Below, piece after piece: positions 1 to 7,113 of a stretch of DNA of 26,253 nucleotides. The notes under the pieces were generated by a model, which did not search any database, was not told where the DNA came from, and saw nothing but the letters and a program-made list of their open reading frames with translations. Each line of letters starts with the position of its first letter. Positions within the stretch are counted from its first letter, which is position 1. The position numbers were made by a program, and so were the translations under genes. Origin of the DNA: a virus; the IMG/VR virus record IMGVR_UViG_3300013132_005696, positions 1 to 26,253 of that record; one strand, 5' to 3'.

Positions 1-1
1 A

Positions 2-1975
2 ATTCTTCTTAGAAGTTACAGTTCTTCTGATAATGTTGCTTGGTTGGGTATTCAATCTGGTTCTGCATGGACTGCAGGAAATAATCCTGGCTTAATGTTA
101 GCTCAACAACATTTTGGACCGGGAAATGTAAATCAAGAAATTTTAGGAGGAGCAGCACCTTACAATTCTGGCAATTATACAGTGAGAGTTCAGCAGCTAG
201 GTTCCAGCACTAATTATACTTTAGAATTTCAGGTTTTAGCTACAGCTACACCTACAATGACACCTACTAATACAGTAACACCATCACAAACTATAACAAA
301 TACACCTACAACAACACCTACTGAAACTCCTACTACTACGATTACACCAACACAAGCTATTACACAAACACCTACAACAACACCTACTGAAACTCCTACT
401 ACTACGATTACACCAACACAAACTATTACACAAACACAAACTATAACAAATACACCCACCAATACAGTAACGCTAACTTTAACCCAATCCCCTACACAAA
501 CTCCTTCCGCTACTAGACCGCCAGAAATTACACCTACTACAACTACTACTACAACGATTACACCTACACAAACTATTACACAAACACCTACTAATACATT
601 AACCAATACTATTACACAAACACCTACTCTTACAGAAACACCAACAGTAACACCAACAATTACTAATACACCAACAACTACTATTACACAAACACCTACT
701 CTTACAGAAACACCAACAGTAACACCAACAATTACTAATACACCTACCAATACTATTACACAAACACCTACTCTTACAGAAACACCAACAGTAACACCAA
801 CAATTACTAATACACCAACAACTACTATTACACCAACCAATACTATTACACAAACACCAACAGTGACAATAACTCCTACTCAACTAGACTATATTTACTA
901 TTCTACTGGTAATAACATACAAGGTCTTTTAGGTTTTGGTTTTCCAGATACCGGGCCTATAAATACATTCCAACCTTTATCTGGAAGATTTCTTAGAATG
1001 CATGCAAATAATGCTATGAACAGAAATCAAGTTTATATACTATCTTCAGATAATATTACATGGCTTAATTGTGGTATAAGAAAATTTGGTGCTCTTGCTA
1101 TGGGTAGCTCCGGTGAATTTTTAAGTGCTCTGCAACCACTTTCAGGTACTTACGATAATATCTTCCATACAGGAAACACTGTTTATGCTTTATCTTCTGG
1201 TCAATTATTATGTACTGGGCAAAATTCTGCAGGTGCACTTGGCCAAGGCAATTTACAAACAATACATTCGTTTGTTCCTATAGGAAATAGAAATCAATAT
1301 GTTGATATTAAAACTAATGGTGTTAGCACATATTTACTATCAACAAATGGAATAACAAAAGATGGTATGTGGGCTGCAGCAGGTAGGAATGCGGAAGGAC
1401 AATTAAATATAAATAATTTAACAAATCAAACTATATTTGTTGAAATTAGTGGGCAGAGAAACGGTACATCATTTACATCTTTATGTGTTGGAGGTTTTGC
1501 AATATACGTACTTTCAGCAGGTAAATGGTTTAGTTGTGGTGATAATGCATATGGACAACTCTGTATAGGCGATGTAACTTCTCTCCCAAATAGAAGAACA
1601 TTGCTTACACAAATGACGGGTAATTGGTTAAATGTAATTCCGGGTTTTTATCAATTGTTTGCTCTATCTGCAGATGGTCAAACTTGGTTTGGTTGTGGTA
1701 ACAACAGTTCTTATCAACTTGGTCTTGGTGATAACAATATTAGATATAATATGACACAATTATCAGGAAACTGGATTAAATTTGTATCTAATCTTACTTA
1801 TACTCTTGGATTATCAACAAATGGAAGATGGTTAGTTACTGGTGGTTCTGCATCGGGCGGGAATGGTTTAGGAGATGCAAGCCAGATAGTCACTACTTGG
1901 ACAGAATTATCAACTAAATGGGATGATATGGTTACTTTTTCGAATTGTACTTGGGCAAGAATACCAAGCAGATAA
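2..1975 (+). CDS. Virion/adhesin-type protein with Thr/Pro repeat linker and RCC1-like propeller (5' end outside window)
   Basis: The reading frame is open back to base 2, so the first possible start inside the window (TTG at 44) is not the true start and the gene is cut by the left edge. Three parts are visible. A beta-rich N-terminal piece (to about base 240) ends in a YTVRVQQ...YTLEF pattern resembling a pre-peptidase C-terminal-type domain. Bases about 240-885 encode a linker of almost only T, P, I, V, N, Q and E in tandem units. Bases about 890-1970 carry seven copies of a G-x-N-x-x-G-x-L-G-x-G-like motif (e.g. CGDNAYGQLCIGD, CGNNSSYQLGLGD), which is the RCC1 repeat signature and the number needed for one closed seven-bladed propeller. 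A surface or tail-associated binding protein is inferred from this architecture and the nearby structural genes. It converges on folE with a 2-base gap. Confidence 0.75.
   Translation: MLLRSYSSSDNVAWLGIQSGSAWTAGNNPGLMLAQQHFGPGNVNQEILGGAAPYNSGNYTVRVQQLGSSTNYTLEFQVLATATPTMTPTNTVTPSQTITNTPTTTPTETPTTTITPTQAITQTPTTTPTETPTTTITPTQTITQTQTITNTPTNTVTLTLTQSPTQTPSATRPPEITPTTTTTTTITPTQTITQTPTNTLTNTITQTPTLTETPTVTPTITNTPTTTITQTPTLTETPTVTPTITNTPTNTITQTPTLTETPTVTPTITNTPTTTITPTNTITQTPTVTITPTQLDYIYYSTGNNIQGLLGFGFPDTGPINTFQPLSGRFLRMHANNAMNRNQVYILSSDNITWLNCGIRKFGALAMGSSGEFLSALQPLSGTYDNIFHTGNTVYALSSGQLLCTGQNSAGALGQGNLQTIHSFVPIGNRNQYVDIKTNGVSTYLLSTNGITKDGMWAAAGRNAEGQLNINNLTNQTIFVEISGQRNGTSFTSLCVGGFAIYVLSAGKWFSCGDNAYGQLCIGDVTSLPNRRTLLTQMTGNWLNVIPGFYQLFALSADGQTWFGCGNNSSYQLGLGDNNIRYNMTQLSGNWIKFVSNLTYTLGLSTNGRWLVTGGSASGGNGLGDASQIVTTWTELSTKWDDMVTFSNCTWARIPSR
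305..436 (+). repeat. Two tandem 66-bp repeats in the Thr/Pro linker
   Basis: Bases 305-370 and 371-436 are direct copies that differ at one position seen by eye (CAAGCTAT versus CAAACTAT). Each encodes 22 residues of the linker, so the period keeps the reading frame. Confidence 0.85.
608..823 (+). repeat. Three tandem 72-bp repeats in the Thr/Pro linker
   Basis: Copies lie at 608-679, 680-751 and 752-823. The first and third look identical and the second differs only near its end (CCTACCAAT in place of CCAACAACT). Each unit encodes 24 residues beginning TITQTPTLTETP, so copy-number change would lengthen or shorten the linker without a frameshift. Confidence 0.88.
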
Positions 1976-1977
1976 TT

Positions 1978-2628
1978 TTAAATTTTATTTTGCGCAAATT
2001 CTATAAATTTATAAAATTCACTTCTTGAATTATCATTATTATCTAGAAAAGCTCCTGACATTCTTGCAGTGCGCATAGTTGAATCGTGTTTAATACCGCG
2101 ATTTGAACAACAAGTATGTTTTGCTTCTATCATAACAGCAACACCATTATTTTTAATACATACTTGGTCAATGTATTGATGAATTTGCATGGTAAGATTT
2201 TCTTGCACTTGAGGTCTGCGAGAAAACCAATCCACAATTCTATTCAATTTGCTAAGACCTATCACCTTGCCATTTTTTGAAGGTATATAAGCAACATGTG
2301 CTACCCCTGTGAATGCAGCATGATGATGTGAGCATAATGAAGTTACTTTAATATTATTTTGACAAACAATACCATCATACTTATCCACATTATCAAAAGC
2401 TGTAACTTTAGGTGGATTGCTATAACAACCAGATGCTAAATCTTCAACAAATGCTTTAGCAACTCTGTGTGGGGTATTTGCACTATTAGGGTCATTTCTC
2501 CAATCTATACACAAAGCGTCAAGATAGGCTTCATAGGCTTTAGATGCGTGATCAATGATTTCATTCTTTTCTTCATCAGTTCTAGGATGATTATGATTGG
2601 CATACGGTATTAAAATTTTCTTAGACAT
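1978..2628 (-). CDS. folE: GTP cyclohydrolase I
   Basis: Converts GTP to 7,8-dihydroneopterin triphosphate, the first step of folate and of 7-deazaguanine (preQ0/queuosine) synthesis. The 216 residues match the usual FolE length. The zinc and catalytic motifs are present: LCSHHH (Cys99, His101/102) and KHTCCSNRG (His171, Cys173), with the conserved stretches VIGLSKLNRIVDWFSRRPQVQ (about 122-142) and GVAVMIEA between them. With queD and queE in the same window, the likely role is phage preQ0 supply rather than folate, but this is inference. It is transcribed away from the 2686 gene across a 57-bp AT-rich gap. Confidence 0.95.
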   Translation of the reverse strand: MSKKILIPYANHNHPRTDEEKNEIIDHASKAYEAYLDALCIDWRNDPNSANTPHRVAKAFVEDLASGCYSNPPKVTAFDNVDKYDGIVCQNNIKVTSLCSHHHAAFTGVAHVAYIPSKNGKVIGLSKLNRIVDWFSRRPQVQENLTMQIHQYIDQVCIKNNGVAVMIEAKHTCCSNRGIKHDSTMRTARMSGAFLDNNDNSRSEFYKFIEFAQNKI

Positions 2629-2685
2629 AATATTAATAATATAACCTAAGGTTTATAATTTTCAATAATAAATAATATAAGACAA

Positions 2686-3117
2686 ATGAAATTTAACAAT
2701 GTTATAGAAAATATAGCCTATAATCAAAAATTAAAAAGAATACGTGTAAAATATGATCCTTTAAACAAGGAACACGAGGCATACAAAGCATACTCAGGTT
2801 ATGAAGGGTATGTATTACAGGAGTGTGAAGGTGCTGTTTCTATTGTAATAATGCAACCTGCAAAAGATATGAACCCCATGGTTGATGTTCCAACATCCAT
2901 GGTTTCCTCTGCTCAACAACCGGTAATAGGCACAAAATTAGATTTATTAAAAGCATTTTTAGTTCAAAAATTAGGTGAACAAATAGGTTCTTTAATTGCA
3001 CAACTACAAGATATTGTTGCAATAGAGACAATGCTCAGGGATAATGGTGTTGATGATCTGAAGCAAAAAGATTTATATAAGGAGTTTATTCTAAGCAATG
3101 AAAAAATTCGATCCTAA
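2686..3117 (+). CDS. Unknown protein, 143 residues
   Basis: I do not recognise the family. The N-terminal half has a basic beta-like segment (KRIRVKYDP) followed by YSGYEGYVLQECEGAVSIVIMQP. The C-terminal half (about 83-140) is predicted helical with leucines and charged residues. The ATG has no clear Shine-Dalgarno; an ATAAATA box lies at 2668-2674. The end overlaps the next gene by 20 bases, so the two are probably co-transcribed and perhaps translated as a pair. Confidence 0.7.
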   Translation: MKFNNVIENIAYNQKLKRIRVKYDPLNKEHEAYKAYSGYEGYVLQECEGAVSIVIMQPAKDMNPMVDVPTSMVSSAQQPVIGTKLDLLKAFLVQKLGEQIGSLIAQLQDIVAIETMLRDNGVDDLKQKDLYKEFILSNEKIRS

Positions 3118-3658
3118 GAAATTTGATGATATCGATAATGAAGTGGGCGGTGTAACACCTCAACCTACTACAGCTCCTGTTATTAATCCAAAGCAAGCAG
3201 TTAACCCCAATACGGCTGTTACAAGCCAATTTAATAATGCATATACTAGTTATGTACAACCGCAAACGAAAACAGCAACATCACAAACTCAACCTCAATC
3301 ACCTTCTCCGCAATCACTCCCAGCACCACAACCAGCATCTGTACCTACATTACCACCTCCTGCAGCTGCATCAAGTACACCAGCATCTCCGAAAAAGCCT
3401 GTAGATGCATCTAGGATAACTAAACAATATGATACCATGAGTAAAATTGTTAATGATCCAAATGCACCTAAAGGTGAAAAAGATGCAGCGGAGAAAAAGA
3501 TGTCTGAGTTTGAGAAAAAATATCAAGAAATTATTAATAAATACAAAACTGCACCTACAGCACCTGCAACAGCACCAGCACCTGCTGCAGCTCCAAGAGC
3601 GGCTACTACTGCAGCACCTGCAACAGCACCTCAGCAGCGGCTGCTGCGCCAGCAGTAG
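3098..3658 (+). CDS. Pro/Ala/Gln-rich protein, N-terminal part (probably split from 3661-4191)
   Basis: Starts at an ATG 13 bases after a good AAGGAG (3079-3084). Residues about 20-100 are low-complexity Pro/Gln/Thr/Ser. Residues about 103-150 form a charged helical segment (DASRITKQYDTMSKIV...EKKMSEFEKKYQEIINKYK), followed by an Ala/Pro repeat tail. The last nine residues (QQRLLRQQ region) break the Ala/Pro pattern, while the other frame over the same bases reads SAAAAAPAVAMPGGGK and runs straight into the next ORF. One missing base near 3631 would explain this. No function recognised; a disordered, structural-type protein is a guess. Confidence 0.7.
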   Translation: MKKFDPKKFDDIDNEVGGVTPQPTTAPVINPKQAVNPNTAVTSQFNNAYTSYVQPQTKTATSQTQPQSPSPQSLPAPQPASVPTLPPPAAASSTPASPKKPVDASRITKQYDTMSKIVNDPNAPKGEKDAAEKKMSEFEKKYQEIINKYKTAPTAPATAPAPAAAPRAATTAAPATAPQQRLLRQQ

Positions 3659-3660
3659 CT

Positions 3661-4191
3661 ATGCCTGGTGGTGGTAAGATACCACCTCCTGCAAATCCAA
3701 AGCCACCAACACCGGGCAGAGGAGGTGGGGGAGGCAGAGGAGGTAGGGGCAGTAGAGGCAGTGCTCCGTCAATGCAATCACCTACTAATTTAGCAGGGCT
3801 ACAGCAACAATTTCAAGGTATGGGACTTGCACCTGGCAAGCAAGGGCAGCAGCCCAAGAAAGGACCTGATATAATAAGTAGAATTGCTGCAGCACCTTTT
3901 AATGCACTTAATAAGGGTATAGGCGCATATTCGAATATAGTTAACGCACCTAGAAAATTAGGTCAAGCATTAAAAGCTGCAGCAGGTGGCGAGCCTTATC
4001 CTTTGCAGCAGCAGATTGCAGGTACTGCAAAAAAAGCAGGGTTAACTGCAGTAAAGCAACCTGAACCTGGATCACAGTCTGCCGCGCAGCAGTATTCAAC
4101 TCAACAAAAAATTAATGATTTAATTCAAAGAATTAGAAAAAATCCTAACGATCAGCAAGCAATCGTTCAATTGAAAGGCATGGGGTACTAA
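3661..4191 (+). CDS. Pro/Gly/Gln-rich protein, probable C-terminal part of the 3098 gene
   Basis: Begins MPGGGKIPPPANPK two bases after the stop of the preceding ORF, with no Shine-Dalgarno in front. Its frame is open upstream through an Ala-rich stretch, so this ATG may be an internal Met. It contains a Gly/Arg-rich tract (about residues 19-35), then predicted amphipathic helices (DIISRIAAAPFNALNKGIGAYSN), and ends in a charged helix (QQKINDLIQRIRKNPNDQQ) that resembles the helix at 103-150 of the upstream ORF. Followed closely by a strong terminator. Function unknown. Confidence 0.6.
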   Translation: MPGGGKIPPPANPKPPTPGRGGGGGRGGRGSRGSAPSMQSPTNLAGLQQQFQGMGLAPGKQGQQPKKGPDIISRIAAAPFNALNKGIGAYSNIVNAPRKLGQALKAAAGGEPYPLQQQIAGTAKKAGLTAVKQPEPGSQSAAQQYSTQQKINDLIQRIRKNPNDQQAIVQLKGMGY

Positions 4192-4195
4192 ATAT

Positions 4196-4239
4196 ATCAA
4201 CTATAGTTGAAAAAACATAGTTGATTTTTTTATTTTTTT
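4196..4239 (+). terminator. Rho-independent terminator after the Pro-rich gene
   Basis: Perfect 9-bp stem ATCAACTAT (4196-4204) / ATAGTTGAT (4217-4225) with a 12-base loop, followed by a T-run to 4239 broken by one A. It starts 5 bases after the upstream stop codon. Confidence 0.85.
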
Positions 4240-4248
4240 AGTTATAAT
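4221..4248 (+). promoter_or_regulatory. Sigma-70-like promoter for queD, overlapping the terminator
   Basis: TTGATT (4221-4226), 16-bp spacer, TATAAT (4243-4248). The -35 hexamer lies inside the downstream arm of the terminator. The predicted start is near 4255, giving about 18 bases of leader before the queD ATG. Confidence 0.5.
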
Positions 4249-4274
4249 ATTACGGTAATAGAAAGTAATATTAT
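4244..4274. repeat. 10-bp inverted repeat covering the queD start
   Basis: ATAATATTAC (4244-4253) and GTAATATTAT (4265-4274) are perfect inverted copies with an 11-base spacer. The left arm overlaps the -10 box and the right arm takes in the first two bases of the ATG, so it could be an operator or an RNA hairpin that hides the start codon. Confidence 0.6.
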
Positions 4275-4926
4275 GTTTATGAAATATGAAAGTACTAAGA
4301 TTATAGAGCTTGGTAGTTGTGCTTTTAGACAATGGAGAGCTAATCATAGTCATTGCAAGTTTGTACATGGTTATAGACTAGTAGCAAAATTTTGGTTCGG
4401 GTGCAATAAATTAGATGATAAAAATTGGGTTGTCGATTTCGGTGGTTTAAAAGGTCTCAAGACTATTCTTGAAAATCAATTTGATCATACATTATGTATT
4501 GCAAGTGACGACCCTTTAATAGAAGAATTTAGAAAATTACATACTTTAGGCGCGGTAGATTTAAGAGTAATGGAGAATGGTGTTGGTATAGAAAGAACGG
4601 CAGAATGGTGTTTAAAAGCAGCAGACGCTTTTGTGAGAAACTTAACATCTAATAGATGTTGGGTTACAAGGGTAGAAGTATGGGAACACGAGAAAAATTC
4701 TGCAATTGCAGAATCTACAAAAGATATTACAAATGTAGATAAATTTGTTGCAGAACAATTCGAATTGTTTCCGGAGAATCAAAAAACAGTTACAACCACT
4801 ATTAAAGCAAATCCTGGTATTAATACAGCAGCGGAAACCTCTTCCGGCTCAATCCCTGCACCTATAACAAATCATGTCACAACAGGTCTTAGAAACCCAT
4901 TCGCTGGTACTTCTTGGGGACTATGA
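4273..4926 (+). CDS. queD: 6-carboxy-tetrahydropterin synthase (QueD/PTPS family)
   Basis: Second step of preQ0 synthesis: dihydroneopterin triphosphate to 6-carboxy-5,6,7,8-tetrahydropterin. The PTPS motifs are visible: HSHCKFVHGY (residues 25-34; Cys28 is the likely catalytic cysteine, His25/27 and His32 metal ligands), NWVVDFGGLK (51-60), the catalytic FDHTLC (70-75) and VEVWEHEKNSA (135-144). The canonical second His of HGH is Tyr34 here. From memory, an HGY form with this FRQWRANHSHC context is a recurring subfamily, so it need not mean loss of activity. About 65 extra C-terminal residues are low-complexity. The stop overlaps the next start as ATGA. Confidence 0.88.
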   Translation: MFMKYESTKIIELGSCAFRQWRANHSHCKFVHGYRLVAKFWFGCNKLDDKNWVVDFGGLKGLKTILENQFDHTLCIASDDPLIEEFRKLHTLGAVDLRVMENGVGIERTAEWCLKAADAFVRNLTSNRCWVTRVEVWEHEKNSAIAESTKDITNVDKFVAEQFELFPENQKTVTTTIKANPGINTAAETSSGSIPAPITNHVTTGLRNPFAGTSWGL

Positions 4927-5138
4927 ACTTTGTACAGCGCGAAAAAGATCCCTTAATAACATCTCTTCATAATAACGTAATGCAACAAATGCAAAATATA
5001 GTTAATCCTAATCAAGCTAACATTCAAAAAAATAATGATCAATCACTAAGTCTAGACAATGCTGCAGTAGAAGCACAAAACAATGTTAAAGCTGCAATGC
5101 AAGAATTGTTAACTTTACTGAACAACCCTACTACTTAA
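4923..5138 (+). CDS. Unknown small protein, 71 residues, coupled to queD
   Basis: I chose the ATG at 4923 over the TTG at 4914: it forms an ATGA overlap with the queD stop and has GGGGA (4917-4920) just upstream. The product is Asn/Gln-rich and likely helical, with no motif I recognise. Translational coupling suggests it is made with QueD, but nothing shows a shared function. Its last 8 bases overlap the end of the converging phoH. Confidence 0.6.
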   Translation: MNFVQREKDPLITSLHNNVMQQMQNIVNPNQANIQKNNDQSLSLDNAAVEAQNNVKAAMQELLTLLNNPTT

Positions 5139-5862
5139 ATTTTATACCAGCTATTACCTTAACTATATATTTTAATAGCTTGCTTCTTGTAATATCTTCC
5201 TCTGTGAAATGAAACGAAACTATACCATTATTATGACTTTCGTCAGTATCAAATGCTTTCATAATCTTTTCAAAACCCGATTTTTGAATATCTGATTGCC
5301 ATGAATCACCTATTACGAAAAGCTTACAATTTTTTCCAAATCTAGTTAAAATTGTTACTAATTCGCTATGTTCTAGATTTTGAGCTTCATCTACAATAAC
5401 TACACTATTTGTAAAGGTTGACCCTCTTAAAAAATTAACTGGTACACATTTTAAATATTCACTGTCAAACAACATATTTGTTACTTGCTTACCTACTAAC
5501 TCGTCACATTTCTCAACTAACGGTATACTCCAAGGTTTAAATTTTTCATCAACCTCGCCTGGTAAACTACCCAGCTTGCGTGAAGCAGATTCAACTATAC
5601 TACGAATGTATATTATCTCATCTATTTTTTTATCTTTTAACATTGATAACGCAACATATACCGCACAATATGTTTTTGCTGTACCTGCGGGACCATCACA
5701 AAAGATAATATGAGTATTATCTTCTGCAGATTTATCTACAAAAGCTTTATGATGCTCGTTAAAATGATATTTTTGATCTATTTTAAAGTTTAGAAAAATA
5801 TCAGGTTTTATGAGTTCGTCTTTTTTGGCAGCTTTTCTTAGCTGGCGGTCTTTTTTAGACAT
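5131..5862 (-). CDS. phoH: PhoH-like ATPase
   Basis: Cytoplasmic P-loop ATPase of the PhoH family, common in phages of aquatic bacteria and of unsettled role (often linked to phosphate stress or RNA metabolism). Motifs: Walker A GPAGTAKT (57-64), RSIVESASRKLGSLPGE (87-103), Walker B VVIVDEAQN (154-162) and GDSWQSD (185-191). The length of 243 residues fits the phage form, which is a single PhoH domain. The N-terminus is Lys-rich. On its own strand an ATAAATA box (5870-5876) lies 7 bases before the ATG. Confidence 0.95.
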   Translation of the reverse strand: MSKKDRQLRKAAKKDELIKPDIFLNFKIDQKYHFNEHHKAFVDKSAEDNTHIIFCDGPAGTAKTYCAVYVALSMLKDKKIDEIIYIRSIVESASRKLGSLPGEVDEKFKPWSIPLVEKCDELVGKQVTNMLFDSEYLKCVPVNFLRGSTFTNSVVIVDEAQNLEHSELVTILTRFGKNCKLFVIGDSWQSDIQKSGFEKIMKAFDTDESHNNGIVSFHFTEEDITRSKLLKYIVKVIAGIKFK

Positions 5863-5869
5863 CTATAAT

Positions 5870-5876
5870 TATTTAT
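5870..5876 (-). promoter_or_regulatory. Late-promoter-like ATAAATA box before phoH
   Basis: ATAAATA on the minus strand, 7 bases before the phoH ATG; it resembles the T4 late consensus TATAAATA less its first base. There is no -35 element, as expected for a late promoter. In an AT-rich genome chance occurrence is possible. Confidence 0.35.
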
Positions 5877-5900
5877 TCTGGAAATCGTTAATTTATAACA

Positions 5901-5906
5901 TATAAT
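5901..5906 (+). promoter_or_regulatory. TATAAT box 7 bases before the 5914 gene
   Basis: Perfect -10 hexamer with a poor -35 candidate (CTGGAA, 5878-5883). It fits the start-adjacent -10 pattern seen before queE and the glycan island. Confidence 0.35.
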
Positions 5907-5913
5907 ATTAAAG

Positions 5914-6120
5914 ATGAGTATCAAGATAAATGCAGATTTAACTGAAGAGGAATTTAATACATTGTATGGTATTCTTGGTGAATACGCAAGAATTACTAGA
6001 GATCAGTATTATAGATTTGTAGAAACTGAATACACATATTCTTTTGACCCAGTTAATAAAAAAAGATTTGAAGAAGCGCAATGTCTTTTAAATAAGCTAG
6101 TTGAAGAAAATAAGAAATAA
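5914..6120 (+). CDS. Unknown small acidic protein, 68 residues
   Basis: Mostly predicted helical, with many Glu and Tyr (e.g. LTEEEFNTLYGILGEYARITRDQYYRF). No family recognised. It starts divergently from phoH across 51 bp and is followed 14 bp later by queE, with which it may share a transcript, although queE has its own promoter-like elements inside the end of this gene. Confidence 0.65.
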   Translation: MSIKINADLTEEEFNTLYGILGEYARITRDQYYRFVETEYTYSFDPVNKKRFEEAQCLLNKLVEENKK

Positions 6121-6128
6121 TATATAAT
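6101..6128 (+). promoter_or_regulatory. Sigma-70-like promoter for queE
   Basis: TTGAAG (6101-6106), 16-bp spacer, TATAAT (6123-6128), then 6 bases (AAGGTT) to the queE ATG. The AAGG would work as a Shine-Dalgarno only on longer transcripts, because the predicted start is at about the ATG. Confidence 0.5.
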
Positions 6129-6134
6129 AAGGTT

Positions 6135-6878
6135 ATGGAAGATACTATTTTTTTAAGTGACGATAAAATATTTTACACAGTAGAAGGTGAAGGAGAATAC
6201 GCAGGTATACCGTCAGTATTCATGCGTTTATCAATGTGTAACTTAACTTGTAAAGGATTTGCATCTGCAGATGCGCCTCACGGTTGTGATAGTTTTATTA
6301 GCTGGTCCATAAAAAATAAAATGACATTTGAAGAGATTTTTGAGTTAATAACACAAAATAGTTATAATTGTAAGTTAAGAGACGGTGCAATATGGAAAAT
6401 AACAGGTGGTGAGCCTCTCATACAGCAAAAACAATTACTTAAACTTGTTGCAGCATACAGAGATCGCTTTGGATATGTACCTATAATTGATTTTGAGACT
6501 AATGCAACAATACTGCCGGATGATGCTTGGATTAATGAATTTAAAGCTACGTTTACAACATCTCCTAAACTTTCTAATAATGGTGACCCTGATGAAAAGA
6601 GATTTAAGCCTACCATTTTAAAATGGCATGCAGAAAATAGGTCAGGTTTTAAATTTGTTATTAATAATGAATCTGATATAAATGAAGTTCTTGAAAAATA
6701 TATTCATAATCCTGAAATAAATGTACCTTCGAACCGCGTATGGTTAATGCCTTGCTGTGGCAGCAGAGCAGAACTAGCAGAAAAATCTGCTATGGTTGCA
6801 GAACTCTGTAAAAAACATATGCTTAATTTTAGCCCTAGATTACAATTATTAATCTGGGATAAAGCTTTAAAAGTTTAA
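6135..6878 (+). CDS. queE: 7-carboxy-7-deazaguanine synthase (radical SAM)
   Basis: Third step of preQ0 synthesis, a radical-SAM ring contraction of 6-carboxy-tetrahydropterin. Family signs: FYTVEGEGEYAGIPSVFMRLSMCNL region (13-37), GGEPL (91-95), and a substrate-binding-like TSPKLS segment. The 4Fe-4S cysteines are C35-x3-C39-x11-C51 instead of C-x3-C-x2-C, with a loop GFASADAPHG before the last cysteine. Expanded cluster loops are known in some QueE proteins, so I read this as a variant and not a defect. The 247 residues fit the family. It ends 1 base before the converging 6880 gene. Confidence 0.9.
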   Translation: MEDTIFLSDDKIFYTVEGEGEYAGIPSVFMRLSMCNLTCKGFASADAPHGCDSFISWSIKNKMTFEEIFELITQNSYNCKLRDGAIWKITGGEPLIQQKQLLKLVAAYRDRFGYVPIIDFETNATILPDDAWINEFKATFTTSPKLSNNGDPDEKRFKPTILKWHAENRSGFKFVINNESDINEVLEKYIHNPEINVPSNRVWLMPCCGSRAELAEKSAMVAELCKKHMLNFSPRLQLLIWDKALKV

Positions 6879-6879
6879 T

Positions 6880-7113
6880 TTATTTGCTGTAGTTAAAAAC
6901 TATATAACGACCATTACCAATAAATTGGTAATAAAGCCTAAATTTTTCATCACCTGGTACGTATACCCCCCAAACATCATCATTATTAAAGTATTCTCTT
7001 AAAGAAATAGTTTCTGTTTTTTGATTAATACGCTCTTTAACAAATTTTATTACATCATATACATCTCCTTCGAAAAGAATAACCTTACCCTGTTCGGTAT
7101 GCCAATTTGACAT
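6880..7113 (-). CDS. Unknown small protein, 77 residues
   Basis: No family recognised. Mixed alpha/beta character: KVILFEGDVYDVIKFVKERI followed by a Tyr/Phe-rich C-terminal half (FRLYYQFIGNGRYIVFNY). The start codon shares one base with the stop of the membrane-protein gene upstream on this strand (TAATG), so the two form a small coupled cassette. Confidence 0.65.
   Translation of the reverse strand: MSNWHTEQGKVILFEGDVYDVIKFVKERINQKTETISLREYFNNDDVWGVYVPGDEKFRLYYQFIGNGRYIVFNYSK

Noticed and set aside
305-823. Possible CRISPR-like array
   Set aside because: Units are directly joined with no unique spacers, and they are in-frame protein repeats.
229-883. Minus-strand ORFs of 203 and 94 residues
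   Set aside because: They are the complement of the Thr/Pro tandem repeats and read as repetitive Val/Gly or Cys/Trp runs, an artefact of the repeat composition.
3447-3677. Third-frame ORF of 76 residues in the Pro/Ala-rich gene
   Set aside because: Leu/Gln/His-rich shadow of the CAG/GCA repeats with no start signal, inside the two overlapping real frames.
4273-4275. preQ1 riboswitch before queD or queE
   Set aside because: The leaders are too short and AT-rich, and I see no C-rich loop or conserved preQ1 aptamer core.
4914-4922. TTG start for the gene after queD
   Set aside because: The ATG at 4923 gives an ATGA overlap with a purine-rich site just before it, which is more likely.
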